This document shows positions 1 through 6,193 of a stretch of 7,432 bases of DNA, piece after piece; positions within the stretch are counted from its first letter, which is position 1; each line of letters opens with the position of its first letter. The notes below the pieces were generated by a model that was given only the letters and a program-made list of their open reading frames with translations, did not search any database and had not been told where the DNA came from. The translations under genes and the position numbers were made by a program. Source of the DNA: Planctomycetota bacterium (lineage in GTDB: Bacteria > Planctomycetota > Phycisphaerae > UBA1845); assembly GCA_022566435.1 (NCBI GenBank), contig JADFIX010000158.1:1-7432 (forward strand), read 5' to 3'.

Positions 1-55
1 CGGCTCACCTGGGGACGGGCGTGCCAGTCCGCTCAGCGGTGAACCACCAACCGGA

Positions 56-88
56 GAGCCGTGTACGGGAGATCCGCACGCACGGTTC
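56..88 (+). ncRNA. Group II intron domain V
   Basis: This is the catalytic hairpin of the intron. Positions 56-63 (GAGCCGTG) pair fully with 81-88 (CACGGTTC), including the G58-U86 wobble of the AGC catalytic triad (57-59). A two-base bulge (C79, G80) follows, then a distal stem made by 64-68 and 74-78 with an A65/C77 mismatch, capped by the loop GAGAT. The 8-bp lower stem, two-nucleotide bulge and short upper stem are the standard domain V layout, so the fold needed for catalysis looks intact. Confidence 0.9.
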
Positions 89-90
89 GG

Positions 91-134
91 AGGGGGGAGG
101 GACCGGGTACTCAACCGGTCCTTCCTACCCCTAT
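91..134 (+). ncRNA. Group II intron domain VI with branch-point A
   Basis: A purine-rich 5' strand (92-106) pairs with a pyrimidine-rich 3' strand (115-130). The ACCGG/CCGGT core is at 102-106/115-119, with an eight-base loop between. A127 is left unpaired between G95-T126 and G94-C128 and is the expected lariat branch point. It is the eighth base from the proposed intron end at 134, which fits the usual 7-8 nt spacing. The 3' exon would begin at C135. Confidence 0.82.
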
Positions 135-194
135 CAAGCTTTTTGTAAGGTGGGTTGCCAAACGTCCAGGACGCACCCTACGCGTTTCACATGC

Positions 195-200
195 AAGGAG
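195..200 (+). promoter_or_regulatory. Ribosome binding site of the small membrane gene
   Basis: AAGGAG lies 7 nt before the ATG at 208-210. It decides the start: the same frame is open upstream to a GTG at 61, but that stretch is group II intron domain V/VI, so the longer reading is rejected. Confidence 0.75.
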
Positions 201-207
201 ATTTCCC

Positions 208-477
208 ATGAGACTGAACGTGAAGGCCCTGGCGTGTTCGTTTGCCTTGCTGTGGGGCGGGGGCGTGATGTTGCTCGTCGGTTTGGGAAACATGTACTGT
301 GACCGCTACGGCCAGTCGCTGCTGGATCTGATCGCCTCAATCTATCCTGGCTACGAGGCCACCGGCACATATGGTCAGCTCTTGATCGGCGTGGGCTACG
401 GCGTGCTGGATGGTTTCATTGGTGGGGCGGTGCTGGCGTGGGTGTATAATCTATTCGTGCCGCGGCGGGCGCGATGA
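208..477 (+). CDS. Small two-helix membrane protein, 'bacteriophage holin'-type family
   Basis: The predicted product has 89 residues and two hydrophobic segments, about residues 8-27 and 60-83. Between them is a loop with the motif SIYPGY, and the second helix contains GVLDGFIGGAVLAWVYN. This pattern (an NVKALA-type start, a YPGY turn, then GxxDGFIGG-hydrophobic-WxYN) is what I recognise from a widespread family of tiny membrane proteins often auto-labelled 'bacteriophage holin' or given a DUF number. Holin activity is not established for them, and no lysis gene is seen here. A good AAGGAG site precedes the ATG. The gene stands alone on the plus strand, 73 nt after a group II intron and converging on the minus-strand operon. 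Family recognition is from memory; the function is unknown. Confidence 0.75.
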   Translation: MRLNVKALACSFALLWGGGVMLLVGLGNMYCDRYGQSLLDLIASIYPGYEATGTYGQLLIGVGYGVLDGFIGGAVLAWVYNLFVPRRAR

Positions 478-548
478 TGAGGCGGTTCCACGGCATGGCG
501 GCGCTTCGCTTGACCATGGCACCCGAAATGCCGCGCGCTCGGTTGTTG

Positions 549-3308
549 TCACCGCCCGAGATGGATCTGGATATTGACAAATTCGAAATCGTCGACGTCG
601 TCACCGTTTGAGCTTGCGAGAATCTCGAAAGTGTTCTCGCCATCCTCGAAGAGATTGGGATCTACAGGTAAGGTGAATTCACCGAAGCTGCCGTCGCGCG
701 GCGACAGGTCCAGCCGCTGACGCAGGGTGTTTCCGTTGATACGTAACCGATGCTCCATCTGCACGCCCTTGACCAACATCGTGAGTACGGCCGCGGTGTA
801 GTTCGGCGGTAGCTGCGATGCATCAAGGACAAAAGTCGCGCGATATCGATCTCCCTCGCTCTCTTTTTGAAACTGACTGTTGACGCGACCGGAAAAGCTG
901 TCGTCGCCCAAATGGTGGACGTCCGGCACGGCTTCCAGGGCGACTGTCGTGATGGACTGCGGCTCCAATTCGAAATTCAGCGCCAATTCCGTGCCCGCAA
1001 CCAACGCGGTGGCGACGTTCTTTGATTGTGGAATGTACTTATCGCCTGAGGCGGATAGGGCGAAGAACTGGGGGACCTCCGTGGGATAAAGTACGTATTG
1101 CCCGTCGAGCGTGGTCGATACGACGATCGGCTCGCGATCCGGCAGCACCAGCCTGACCTGTGCGCCCGGTACGGGGCCGCCGGTTTCGGCATCGGTCACT
1201 CGGCCGCGAATCGTGCCGATGGCATCAGAAGGCTTCTCCTGCAAGTACATGGGCAGGTAGCGGTAGTAGACTTCGAGCATCAAGGTGCACAGCGCGGTCT
1301 GATAGACTCGCCCACCGACCTGCGCCCATTCGCCGTCGGGGTCCCAACTGCCGGCAGCGCGACCTTCTTGTTGCTGGTTTGTCAGCAGTTGCTCGGTCAA
1401 CACCTCATTCCAGATGCGCCAGGGTTCGCCTAGGCGATGAAAGAGGGCAAGCGTGGCGTAGTACCAGTAGTAGGTGTTGGGCGCTTCGTCCCAATCGGGC
1501 AGATAGGTGAGGATGAACTCGACGGACTGCTGCATGCGCGGTTCGTCTTTTCTCAGTCCGAGCATCTGCTGAATAAACAAGCCCTCCGCGGTCATCGACG
1601 GCGTGACCTCGCGTCGCGGCTGATAGGCGTATAGCCCCGGGTACTTTCGTGAACTGACCCGCTCGAGCCAATGCGAGGCCGAGATGAAAGGCTCCATCGG
1701 TACTTCCACGCCCGCCGCGTAGGCACTCTTCAGCGCCATGATCTGCCAGCCAAGCACCGACGTGTCGCCCGATTCACCCGGCTCGTATCGCCAGATGCCG
1801 GTTTTCGGGCTTCGTGAGCGGGCGATAAAATCGACGGCGCGGTGGACCGGGTCGAGCAATCGCGAGTCTTTGGTCATGCCGTAGCTTTCCGCCAGTGCGA
1901 TCGTAGCGATACCATGACTGTACATGGTTTCCGTGGCTCGAAGATCACCGCGTGGTGACTGCTGCTGGAGTAGCCACGATAGGGCGCGCTCGACAGTCTC
2001 ACGAAACGGTCCGTCCTTGTCGTGCGTGTGATCGGCGGCAAGGAAACACAACAAAGAGAGCCCGGTCAGCGCGACCTCGACGTCGACGTCGGTTTCGCCG
2101 CCACACCCGTGGCACGATTCGTCAAAATTTCCGCCGTCCCATCGACCGTCCGCGCTTTGATGATCGGCCAGCCATTGCAAAGCCAATTGGACGGCCTTTT
2201 CAGTGTGCTCGTTGCCGCCCATGGCCTCGACGATGCTCAGCCGATCGTTCGATTTTCGTTGCAAGTAGGGATCGTCCGGAATCTCGATTTCCGTCGGTAG
2301 GGCAAGTTCGAGGAATGACTGCTCGGGCGCCGCCGTATGGCTCAGCAGCGTATCTGCCAAGGCGTACTCTCGGATGTCGAGATCTCGGGGGGTGACTTGC
2401 GAGGCGGCAAACATCCTGTCGTCGATATGGGCGTTTGCTTCGGACCGTGCAGCGACACTCACGCTGGCCATAGACACAGCGGAGGTTGTGTCGAAAAAGT
2501 CATTAATCAGACGAGGGCGGAAATCAGTCGGCGGTGCCGGCAGGGGATCGCCGGCGGACCGTTCGGAAATGCTTGCAGGGGCCACTTCCATTTGCGGAAG
2601 TGCGAGATCGATCGACGTCACGCCGGGAAGCACCGTGGGACTATCACTGCGTGGTTGCACGGCGGCCATCCGCGGCGCCGCGTCGACGGCGCTCGTGGGC
2701 GGAGTCAGGTCGAACGGTCGACCGAGATGATCCTGCGAGACCTCGCTCGGCTCGAGGACCGCCGTCGACTGAGGGCTATCTTCGGACGAAAACGTAGGAA
2801 TATCGGGGGTACTCCACCGTTTCCCGGTTTTGTGTACAAAGGCCGGCGAAAGAGACAGCGATTGTTCGGGCACGGCCTCCGATGTTTCCTCCTGAGGCAT
2901 TGGGAAGTCGACTTCGACCAATCGTGTTCTCTTCGCCGGCTTTGAAACCGCTACGGTCGGCTGAGGTAGAGAGGTCGCGGCGTCACTGACGATCGTGGTT
3001 TCCGTGAGACGATCCTGCGGGGGCGTCAAGGACGAAGGCGCTTGTCGCGGCGCAAGTTCAACCTGCTCGCCGTGCTCGGTGTCGACGAGAAGCTCGTGTG
3101 TGGATTGCGGTCGACTCGACTGAGGTGTAACCGTGGATGGTCGCAGGGCCGCCGCGCCCGCCTCGTTTTGCGCCACCCGGTCAGACTCGCTGGGCGGTAC
3201 GACATCAATCGTTTGGGGCGTGGACGGCGATTTTTGCGGCGCGGACACTCGCACAACGCTGTCCGCAGCATGGGGTGTCGCGTCGCGGGTCGGGACGCGT
3301 TCTTCCAA
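549..3308 (-). CDS. Disordered linker plus squalene-cyclase-like repeat protein (3' half of a probable split gene)
   Basis: The 919-residue product starts at a TTG without a visible Shine-Dalgarno. Residues 1-345 are low-complexity and Pro/Ser/Thr-rich (about 38 Pro and only 5 Lys in the first 260). Residues 370-690 are alpha-helical repeats of the prenyltransferase/squalene-oxidase type (QLALQWLADHQSADGRW; YYWYYATLALF; a GSWDP...GGRVYQTALCTLMLEVYYRYLP stretch near 653-686). The DxDD acid tetrad of squalene-hopene cyclase is not seen, so the barrel is probably a binding or scaffold domain. Residues 698-782 resemble a carboxypeptidase-regulatory-like beta-sandwich (GTIRGRVTDAETGGPVPGA), and 790-919 form another all-beta, carbohydrate-binding-like region. 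Cys399 and Cys402 form a CHGC pair. There is no signal peptide or membrane helix. The frame stays open upstream for 28 codons to the TGA ending the PD40 gene, so this is probably the extracytoplasmic part of one larger protein. The TTG start is uncertain. Confidence 0.8.
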   Translation of the reverse strand: MEERVPTRDATPHAADSVVRVSAPQKSPSTPQTIDVVPPSESDRVAQNEAGAAALRPSTVTPQSSRPQSTHELLVDTEHGEQVELAPRQAPSSLTPPQDRLTETTIVSDAATSLPQPTVAVSKPAKRTRLVEVDFPMPQEETSEAVPEQSLSLSPAFVHKTGKRWSTPDIPTFSSEDSPQSTAVLEPSEVSQDHLGRPFDLTPPTSAVDAAPRMAAVQPRSDSPTVLPGVTSIDLALPQMEVAPASISERSAGDPLPAPPTDFRPRLINDFFDTTSAVSMASVSVAARSEANAHIDDRMFAASQVTPRDLDIREYALADTLLSHTAAPEQSFLELALPTEIEIPDDPYLQRKSNDRLSIVEAMGGNEHTEKAVQLALQWLADHQSADGRWDGGNFDESCHGCGGETDVDVEVALTGLSLLCFLAADHTHDKDGPFRETVERALSWLLQQQSPRGDLRATETMYSHGIATIALAESYGMTKDSRLLDPVHRAVDFIARSRSPKTGIWRYEPGESGDTSVLGWQIMALKSAYAAGVEVPMEPFISASHWLERVSSRKYPGLYAYQPRREVTPSMTAEGLFIQQMLGLRKDEPRMQQSVEFILTYLPDWDEAPNTYYWYYATLALFHRLGEPWRIWNEVLTEQLLTNQQQEGRAAGSWDPDGEWAQVGGRVYQTALCTLMLEVYYRYLPMYLQEKPSDAIGTIRGRVTDAETGGPVPGAQVRLVLPDREPIVVSTTLDGQYVLYPTEVPQFFALSASGDKYIPQSKNVATALVAGTELALNFELEPQSITTVALEAVPDVHHLGDDSFSGRVNSQFQKESEGDRYRATFVLDASQLPPNYTAAVLTMLVKGVQMEHRLRINGNTLRQRLDLSPRDGSFGEFTLPVDPNLFEDGENTFEILASSNGDDVDDFEFVNIQIHLGR

Positions 3309-3395
3309 AGACCGGGGCGTCTCAAACGAACGTCTCGCGGCGGACAGGGTGACGGATCGGCTTGTCGGCGTCCACTCCGTATGCAGGGGCTCTCA
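3309..3395 (-). other. In-frame TGA junction between the PD40 and cyclase-like ORFs
   Basis: The TGA (3393-3395, minus strand) ends the PD40 ORF. Reading on in the same frame gives 28 sense codons (beginning EPLHTEWTPTSRS) into the TTG chosen as start of the next ORF, with no other stop. The residues on both sides are alike, Pro/Ser/Thr-rich and linker-like. No ATG or GTG in this frame and no purine-rich ribosome site is visible in the gap. One base change (for example CGA to TGA) would account for the split. A natural gene boundary with weak TTG re-initiation remains possible. Confidence 0.7.
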
Positions 3396-4841
3396 AGGCG
3401 ATTCCGTGGTGATCGGTGTCGGCGTATCGACACTGGTGAATTCGCCGCGAATTTGCGAAGCGATTTCTCCGCCCCGTGCGGCCGAAATGAGAGCCACCTG
3501 GATGGGACCCCGTTTGCCCAGTGCGTAGGCCAGCTTCGACGTCACACCCCACACGTTGAACAGCAACATGAGCAGCATATGAAGAATTAGCGACGCCAGC
3601 AGGCAACGCGCGAGAAGGGACAGCTTTCGGCGATGCATCTCACCCATCGCGCGCAATAAGGACAGCAAAAGCAACAGCGCCAAAAGCGCCCACAGCAGGT
3701 TGGGACCGACGGCAGACCAGATCGCCGCCCAATTGATCGATGCCCGCGTCGTTTCCGTACGACGATAGACCTCACGGGAAACCGTCTTGAACAGGTGATA
3801 GGATGGAGTTGTGTCCTGAGTCTCTTTTTCAATCGGTCGGTCCGAGCTAAAGAGCAACGTGTACCCGCCCATCGTCAGGCCGGGGTCCAACTCGTTGTCG
3901 ATCGTGTTGACGGTCGGACCGAGACTGATCGCGGCATTGGGTGTACCGTCGATCACCCGCGAGCGGTACACGTCAAAACCGCCTTCGCCTCCCTTCCGGT
4001 CGGAAGCGAAATAGAGGAAGTCTCCGAAGGGCGAGACGGCCGGCGCCCCTTCGTTGAAAGGTGTGTTCAGCAGGTTCAGCGGTTGCGCCTGGGCGACGCC
4101 GCGATCAGTGATCGGCGTCCAATATAAATCGTACGTACGTTGGTAAACGTCTTCGCGAATGGTGCCCGGCCAAGCGGTGGGGTCGGGAGTCTCGTCGTCC
4201 TCCGGTTGCGGCCTGTTGGAAGAGAAATAGAGACGATCGCCGGCGGCGGTCAGCGCGGGTCCGTAATCGTTGAATTCCGAGTTGACCAACGTGCCGACGT
4301 TCACCGGATCCTCAAAGCCGGATTCGCCGGCCGACTTGCGATGCGCTACCCAAAGATCGTAGCCGCCGAGACCGCCCGCCCGGTCGCTATAAAAGTAAAG
4401 CGAGCGTCCATCGGCGGTCGGCTCTGGGCCGAGTTCGTCAAATTCGGTGTTGATGTCGAGAAGTGGCTCGGCCTCGGCCCAACCCTTGTGGGTCCACCGC
4501 CTGATGTAAATGTCGCCGTTCTCACCGGCCTTGCCGCGAACGAAAAACAACATCATTCCGTCGGCACTGATCGCCGGTTCGTATTCGTCGGTGCCGAAAT
4601 CGATGAGACCGCCGAGTCTGACCGGCGGCTGCCAGAGGATGTCGCGCAGGCGGGCGGCTTCGGCCGACCGATCGATCTTGTCGGCATCCGTGTAGAATAC
4701 CTTGGTTTGAGGCCAGGTGTACGCCGCAAGACCTACGGCGACGGCGACGAGTGAGATCGCCAAGACGAAGAGAATCCGGCGTAGCCATCGGCTCGCCGCC
4801 GGTGCCGTCACTTTCTTGCCGCCACTTTCGCCGTCGTTCAT
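3393..4841 (-). CDS. PD40 beta-propeller membrane protein with TonB/TolA-like C-terminal anchor
   Basis: The 482-residue product has a first membrane helix at 22-42, then five WD40-like/PD40 repeats with the pattern P-x-x-(S/T)-x-x-G-x-x-(L/F)-(Y/F)-F-x-S-(D/N)-R (about 86-102, 136-164, 192-211, 264-294, 317-336), as in TolB and OmpA-linked propellers. Helix 2 (380-398) and helix 3 (410-431) flank the basic loop MHRRK. By the positive-inside rule the propeller and the C-terminal tail lie outside the cytoplasm. Helix 3 contains SLILH (Ser417, His421), the S-x-x-x-H spacing of TonB and TolA anchors, followed by GPIQVALI (445-452), like the short strand after those anchors. The ATG overlaps the exbD stop (ATGA), so translation is probably coupled. 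The ORF ends in a Pro/Thr-rich tail at a TGA beyond which the frame continues; see the junction entry. The role as ExbB/ExbD partner is inferred. Confidence 0.85.
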   Translation of the reverse strand: MNDGESGGKKVTAPAASRWLRRILFVLAISLVAVAVGLAAYTWPQTKVFYTDADKIDRSAEAARLRDILWQPPVRLGGLIDFGTDEYEPAISADGMMLFFVRGKAGENGDIYIRRWTHKGWAEAEPLLDINTEFDELGPEPTADGRSLYFYSDRAGGLGGYDLWVAHRKSAGESGFEDPVNVGTLVNSEFNDYGPALTAAGDRLYFSSNRPQPEDDETPDPTAWPGTIREDVYQRTYDLYWTPITDRGVAQAQPLNLLNTPFNEGAPAVSPFGDFLYFASDRKGGEGGFDVYRSRVIDGTPNAAISLGPTVNTIDNELDPGLTMGGYTLLFSSDRPIEKETQDTTPSYHLFKTVSREVYRRTETTRASINWAAIWSAVGPNLLWALLALLLLLSLLRAMGEMHRRKLSLLARCLLASLILHMLLMLLFNVWGVTSKLAYALGKRGPIQVALISAARGGEIASQIRGEFTSVDTPTPITTESP

Positions 4842-5251
4842 TCCGTCACGACCGTGTCGAGGTAGGGTTCCTGAATACCTTCACTCTTGCATGCGTCGAG
4901 CACCTGGATGATGTTGGCATACGCGGTGGCGCGATCGCCGCGCACCGTCACCTTTTGCTCGGGATTCACCGCCACCGCCTCATGGACCATCGTTCGGAGT
5001 TCCGCCTCGTCGACTGGCCGACCCCCGACGATGATCGTGCCGTCTTCCATCACGTTGACAATGAATTCCTTGAGCATGGTGCTGATCGGGGCCGACGACG
5101 ACGCAAAGGGCAGGGCGACTTGCAGTTCACGCTCTTCCTCGCGAAACGTGGTTGCCACGAGAAAGAAAATGAGCAGCAGAAACACGATGTCGATCATCGG
5201 TGTCATCTCGATGGCAGCGGATAGCTTGTGCGTCTGACTCTTGATGAGCAC
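4838..5251 (-). CDS. exbD: ExbD/TolR-family proton-motor subunit
   Basis: This 137-residue protein has the standard ExbD/TolR plan: a short cytoplasmic N-terminus, one membrane helix (about 17-37) and a periplasmic domain (about 40-137). The helix begins MTPMIDIVFLLLIFFLV. Asp21 matches the conserved proton-carrying aspartate (Asp25 of E. coli ExbD). The periplasmic part shows the usual features: a VALP segment, a V-x-x-DGTIIV-G strand, then VTVRGDRATAYANIIQVLD. The start is GTG, with GGGAG (5259-5263) 7 nt upstream overlapping the end of exbB; no better start is nearby. With ExbB it should form the inner-membrane channel that couples proton flow to a TonB/TolA-like partner. Whether to call it ExbD or TolR cannot be decided from sequence alone. 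Only one exbD copy is present here. Confidence 0.93.
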   Translation of the reverse strand: MLIKSQTHKLSAAIEMTPMIDIVFLLLIFFLVATTFREEERELQVALPFASSSAPISTMLKEFIVNVMEDGTIIVGGRPVDEAELRTMVHEAVAVNPEQKVTVRGDRATAYANIIQVLDACKSEGIQEPYLDTVVTE

Positions 5252-5262
5252 GCGGGCACTCC

Positions 5263-6072
5263 CTAGGCAGAGGCCATGGCCGTCTGCGGTTCATCGGTTT
5301 CGTTCTGGTCGCGGTCTTTCACCGGTCGAAGCGCGGATTTTTCGCCGGGCGGATCGATAGCGAGCCCGGCGTATGCTTCGACGAATTCGCACGTCACACG
5401 GTCCATTTCAATGACCAGCGCTTCAATCTTGGCCGAGATCCAGTGGTAGGCGATCAATGTGGGGATGGCTACGAGAAGTCCCGCCGCGGTGGTGATCATG
5501 GCCTCGTAGATGCCAGTGGCCAGCAACTCCGCCTTTCCCAGGGCTTCCCCGGAGGTGGCGACGGTTTGAAAGGCCTTGATCATACCGAAGATCGTGCCCA
5601 ACAACCCCATAAGCGGCGTGATCGCCGCGATGACGGAGAGCGGGCGCAGAAAGCGGCGCAGCTTAGTGACCTCACGTTCGCCGGCCTCCTGAATGTGTTT
5701 CTCGAGCAGTTCGATCGGCTCGTGTTGCCTCTTGATCGCGGTGGCACAAATGGCGGCGATCGGGCTCGGGTTATCGCGACAGTAGTCCATGGCCTCGTTG
5801 CGGTCGCCGCCGCCCTCGCCCATGGCGTTTCGTAGATTCGGCAGAAATTCGGCGGGGGCCACGTTTTTTCGGCGGAGCGTGAATAACCGCTCAATCAGCA
5901 CGGTAAGCGCGACCAGCGAACAGATCCCGATCGGGATCATCATCGGGCCGCCCTTCACGACGAAGTCCCAGACGGATTGAATCTGGGCGGACGAGGCGGC
6001 GGCACCGGTATCCGGATTTTGCGCCGCTTGCCCGAGAATGGTCGCTCCCCACGCGGTCAGCATTTCGATCAT
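5263..6072 (-). CDS. exbB: ExbB/TolQ/MotA-family proton channel subunit
   Basis: The product has 269 residues from the chosen ATG. Three membrane helices fit the ExbB/TolQ fold: about 38-63 (a GGPMMIPIGICSLVALTVLIE-like segment), 143-168 (containing TPLMGLLGTIFGMIKAFQ) and 185-212 (containing YEAMITTAAGLLVAIPTLIAY). A large cytoplasmic region lies between helices 1 and 2. The GLLGT and TTAAGL signatures, with Thr residues lining helices 2 and 3, are diagnostic of the family. An extra N-terminus (about 35 residues, Ala/Gln-rich) precedes helix 1 and could hold a short signal-like segment. The reading frame extends eight codons further to a TTG (6096), but GGGAG lies 9 nt before the ATG at 6072, so the ATG is preferred. 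exbD follows after 11 nt. A gap of 121 nt separates it from the TPR gene, so it may have its own promoter. Confidence 0.93.
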   Translation of the reverse strand: MIEMLTAWGATILGQAAQNPDTGAAASSAQIQSVWDFVVKGGPMMIPIGICSLVALTVLIERLFTLRRKNVAPAEFLPNLRNAMGEGGGDRNEAMDYCRDNPSPIAAICATAIKRQHEPIELLEKHIQEAGEREVTKLRRFLRPLSVIAAITPLMGLLGTIFGMIKAFQTVATSGEALGKAELLATGIYEAMITTAAGLLVAIPTLIAYHWISAKIEALVIEMDRVTCEFVEAYAGLAIDPPGEKSALRPVKDRDQNETDEPQTAMASA

Positions 6073-6081
6073 CGTAACTTG

Positions 6082-6086
6082 CTCCC
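6082..6086 (-). promoter_or_regulatory. Ribosome binding site deciding the exbB start
   Basis: GGGAG on the minus strand is 9 nt from the ATG at 6070-6072. The alternative TTG at 6094-6096 lies upstream of this site and has no comparable sequence before it. Confidence 0.65.
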
Positions 6087-6193
6087 ATGCGGCCAAAAGA
6101 CGCGGCCATTACCTGCCTGCGAGCTTTGGTCCGCAAAAGTCCCTTCGCTCTTCATCCCGCCGAATTCCGCAAACCACACACGAATTCACCATG

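Larger units (their letters stand above)
1..134 (+). mobile_element. Group II intron, 3' end (partial)
   Basis: This is the 3' terminal part of a self-splicing group II intron, a retroelement that normally carries a reverse transcriptase/maturase in domain IV. It is recognised by a domain V hairpin (56-88), followed directly by a domain VI hairpin with an unpaired A at 127 and an AT dinucleotide (133-134) matching the AY 3' consensus. Positions 1-55 would be the end of domain IV; the maturase ORF is not visible. One frame stops at the TGA at 40-42 and could be the maturase C-terminus, but this cannot be judged from 13 codons. The intron points the same way as the small membrane gene downstream. 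Class (A, B, C etc.) cannot be assigned without the 5' part, and it could also be a truncated remnant. Confidence 0.88.

Noticed and set aside
61..477. A longer 138-codon reading of the small membrane gene starting at GTG 61
   Set aside because: The first 49 codons would be translated from group II intron domains V and VI. A clear AAGGAG supports the ATG at 208.
491..533. Perfect inverted repeat CGGCAT/ATGCCG between the two convergent genes, considered as a terminator
   Set aside because: Only a 6-bp stem with a 31-nt loop and no T-run on either strand; it may well be chance.
2337..2945. A 202-codon plus-strand frame opposite the cyclase-like gene
   Set aside because: Its translation is Arg/Gly-rich with no recognisable domain and lies antisense to a well-supported gene in GC-rich DNA; typical shadow frame.
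3393..3395. TGA as a recoded sense codon (alternative genetic code or selenocysteine)
   Set aside because: TGA also serves as the terminal stop of the TPR, exbD, cyclase-like and small membrane genes, and no convincing SECIS-like hairpin was seen after it. Not fully excluded for this one site.
3042..3590. A 182-codon plus-strand frame crossing the TGA junction, considered as a real gene that would explain the break
   Set aside because: The product is Arg-rich and featureless, and the minus frame on both sides keeps coherent linker-like composition.
4140..4754. A 204-codon plus-strand frame opposite the PD40 gene
   Set aside because: The minus strand encodes clear PD40 repeats here. The plus frame shows no family features and no ribosome site worth noting.
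6073..6096. TTG start eight codons upstream for exbB
   Set aside because: The GGGAG site lies between this TTG and the ATG at 6072 and fits the ATG.
6161..6187. Two CGAATTC copies 20 bp apart in the gap before exbB, considered as an operator
   Set aside because: Seven-base repeats are easily random, and no clear -35/-10 pair could be placed with them.
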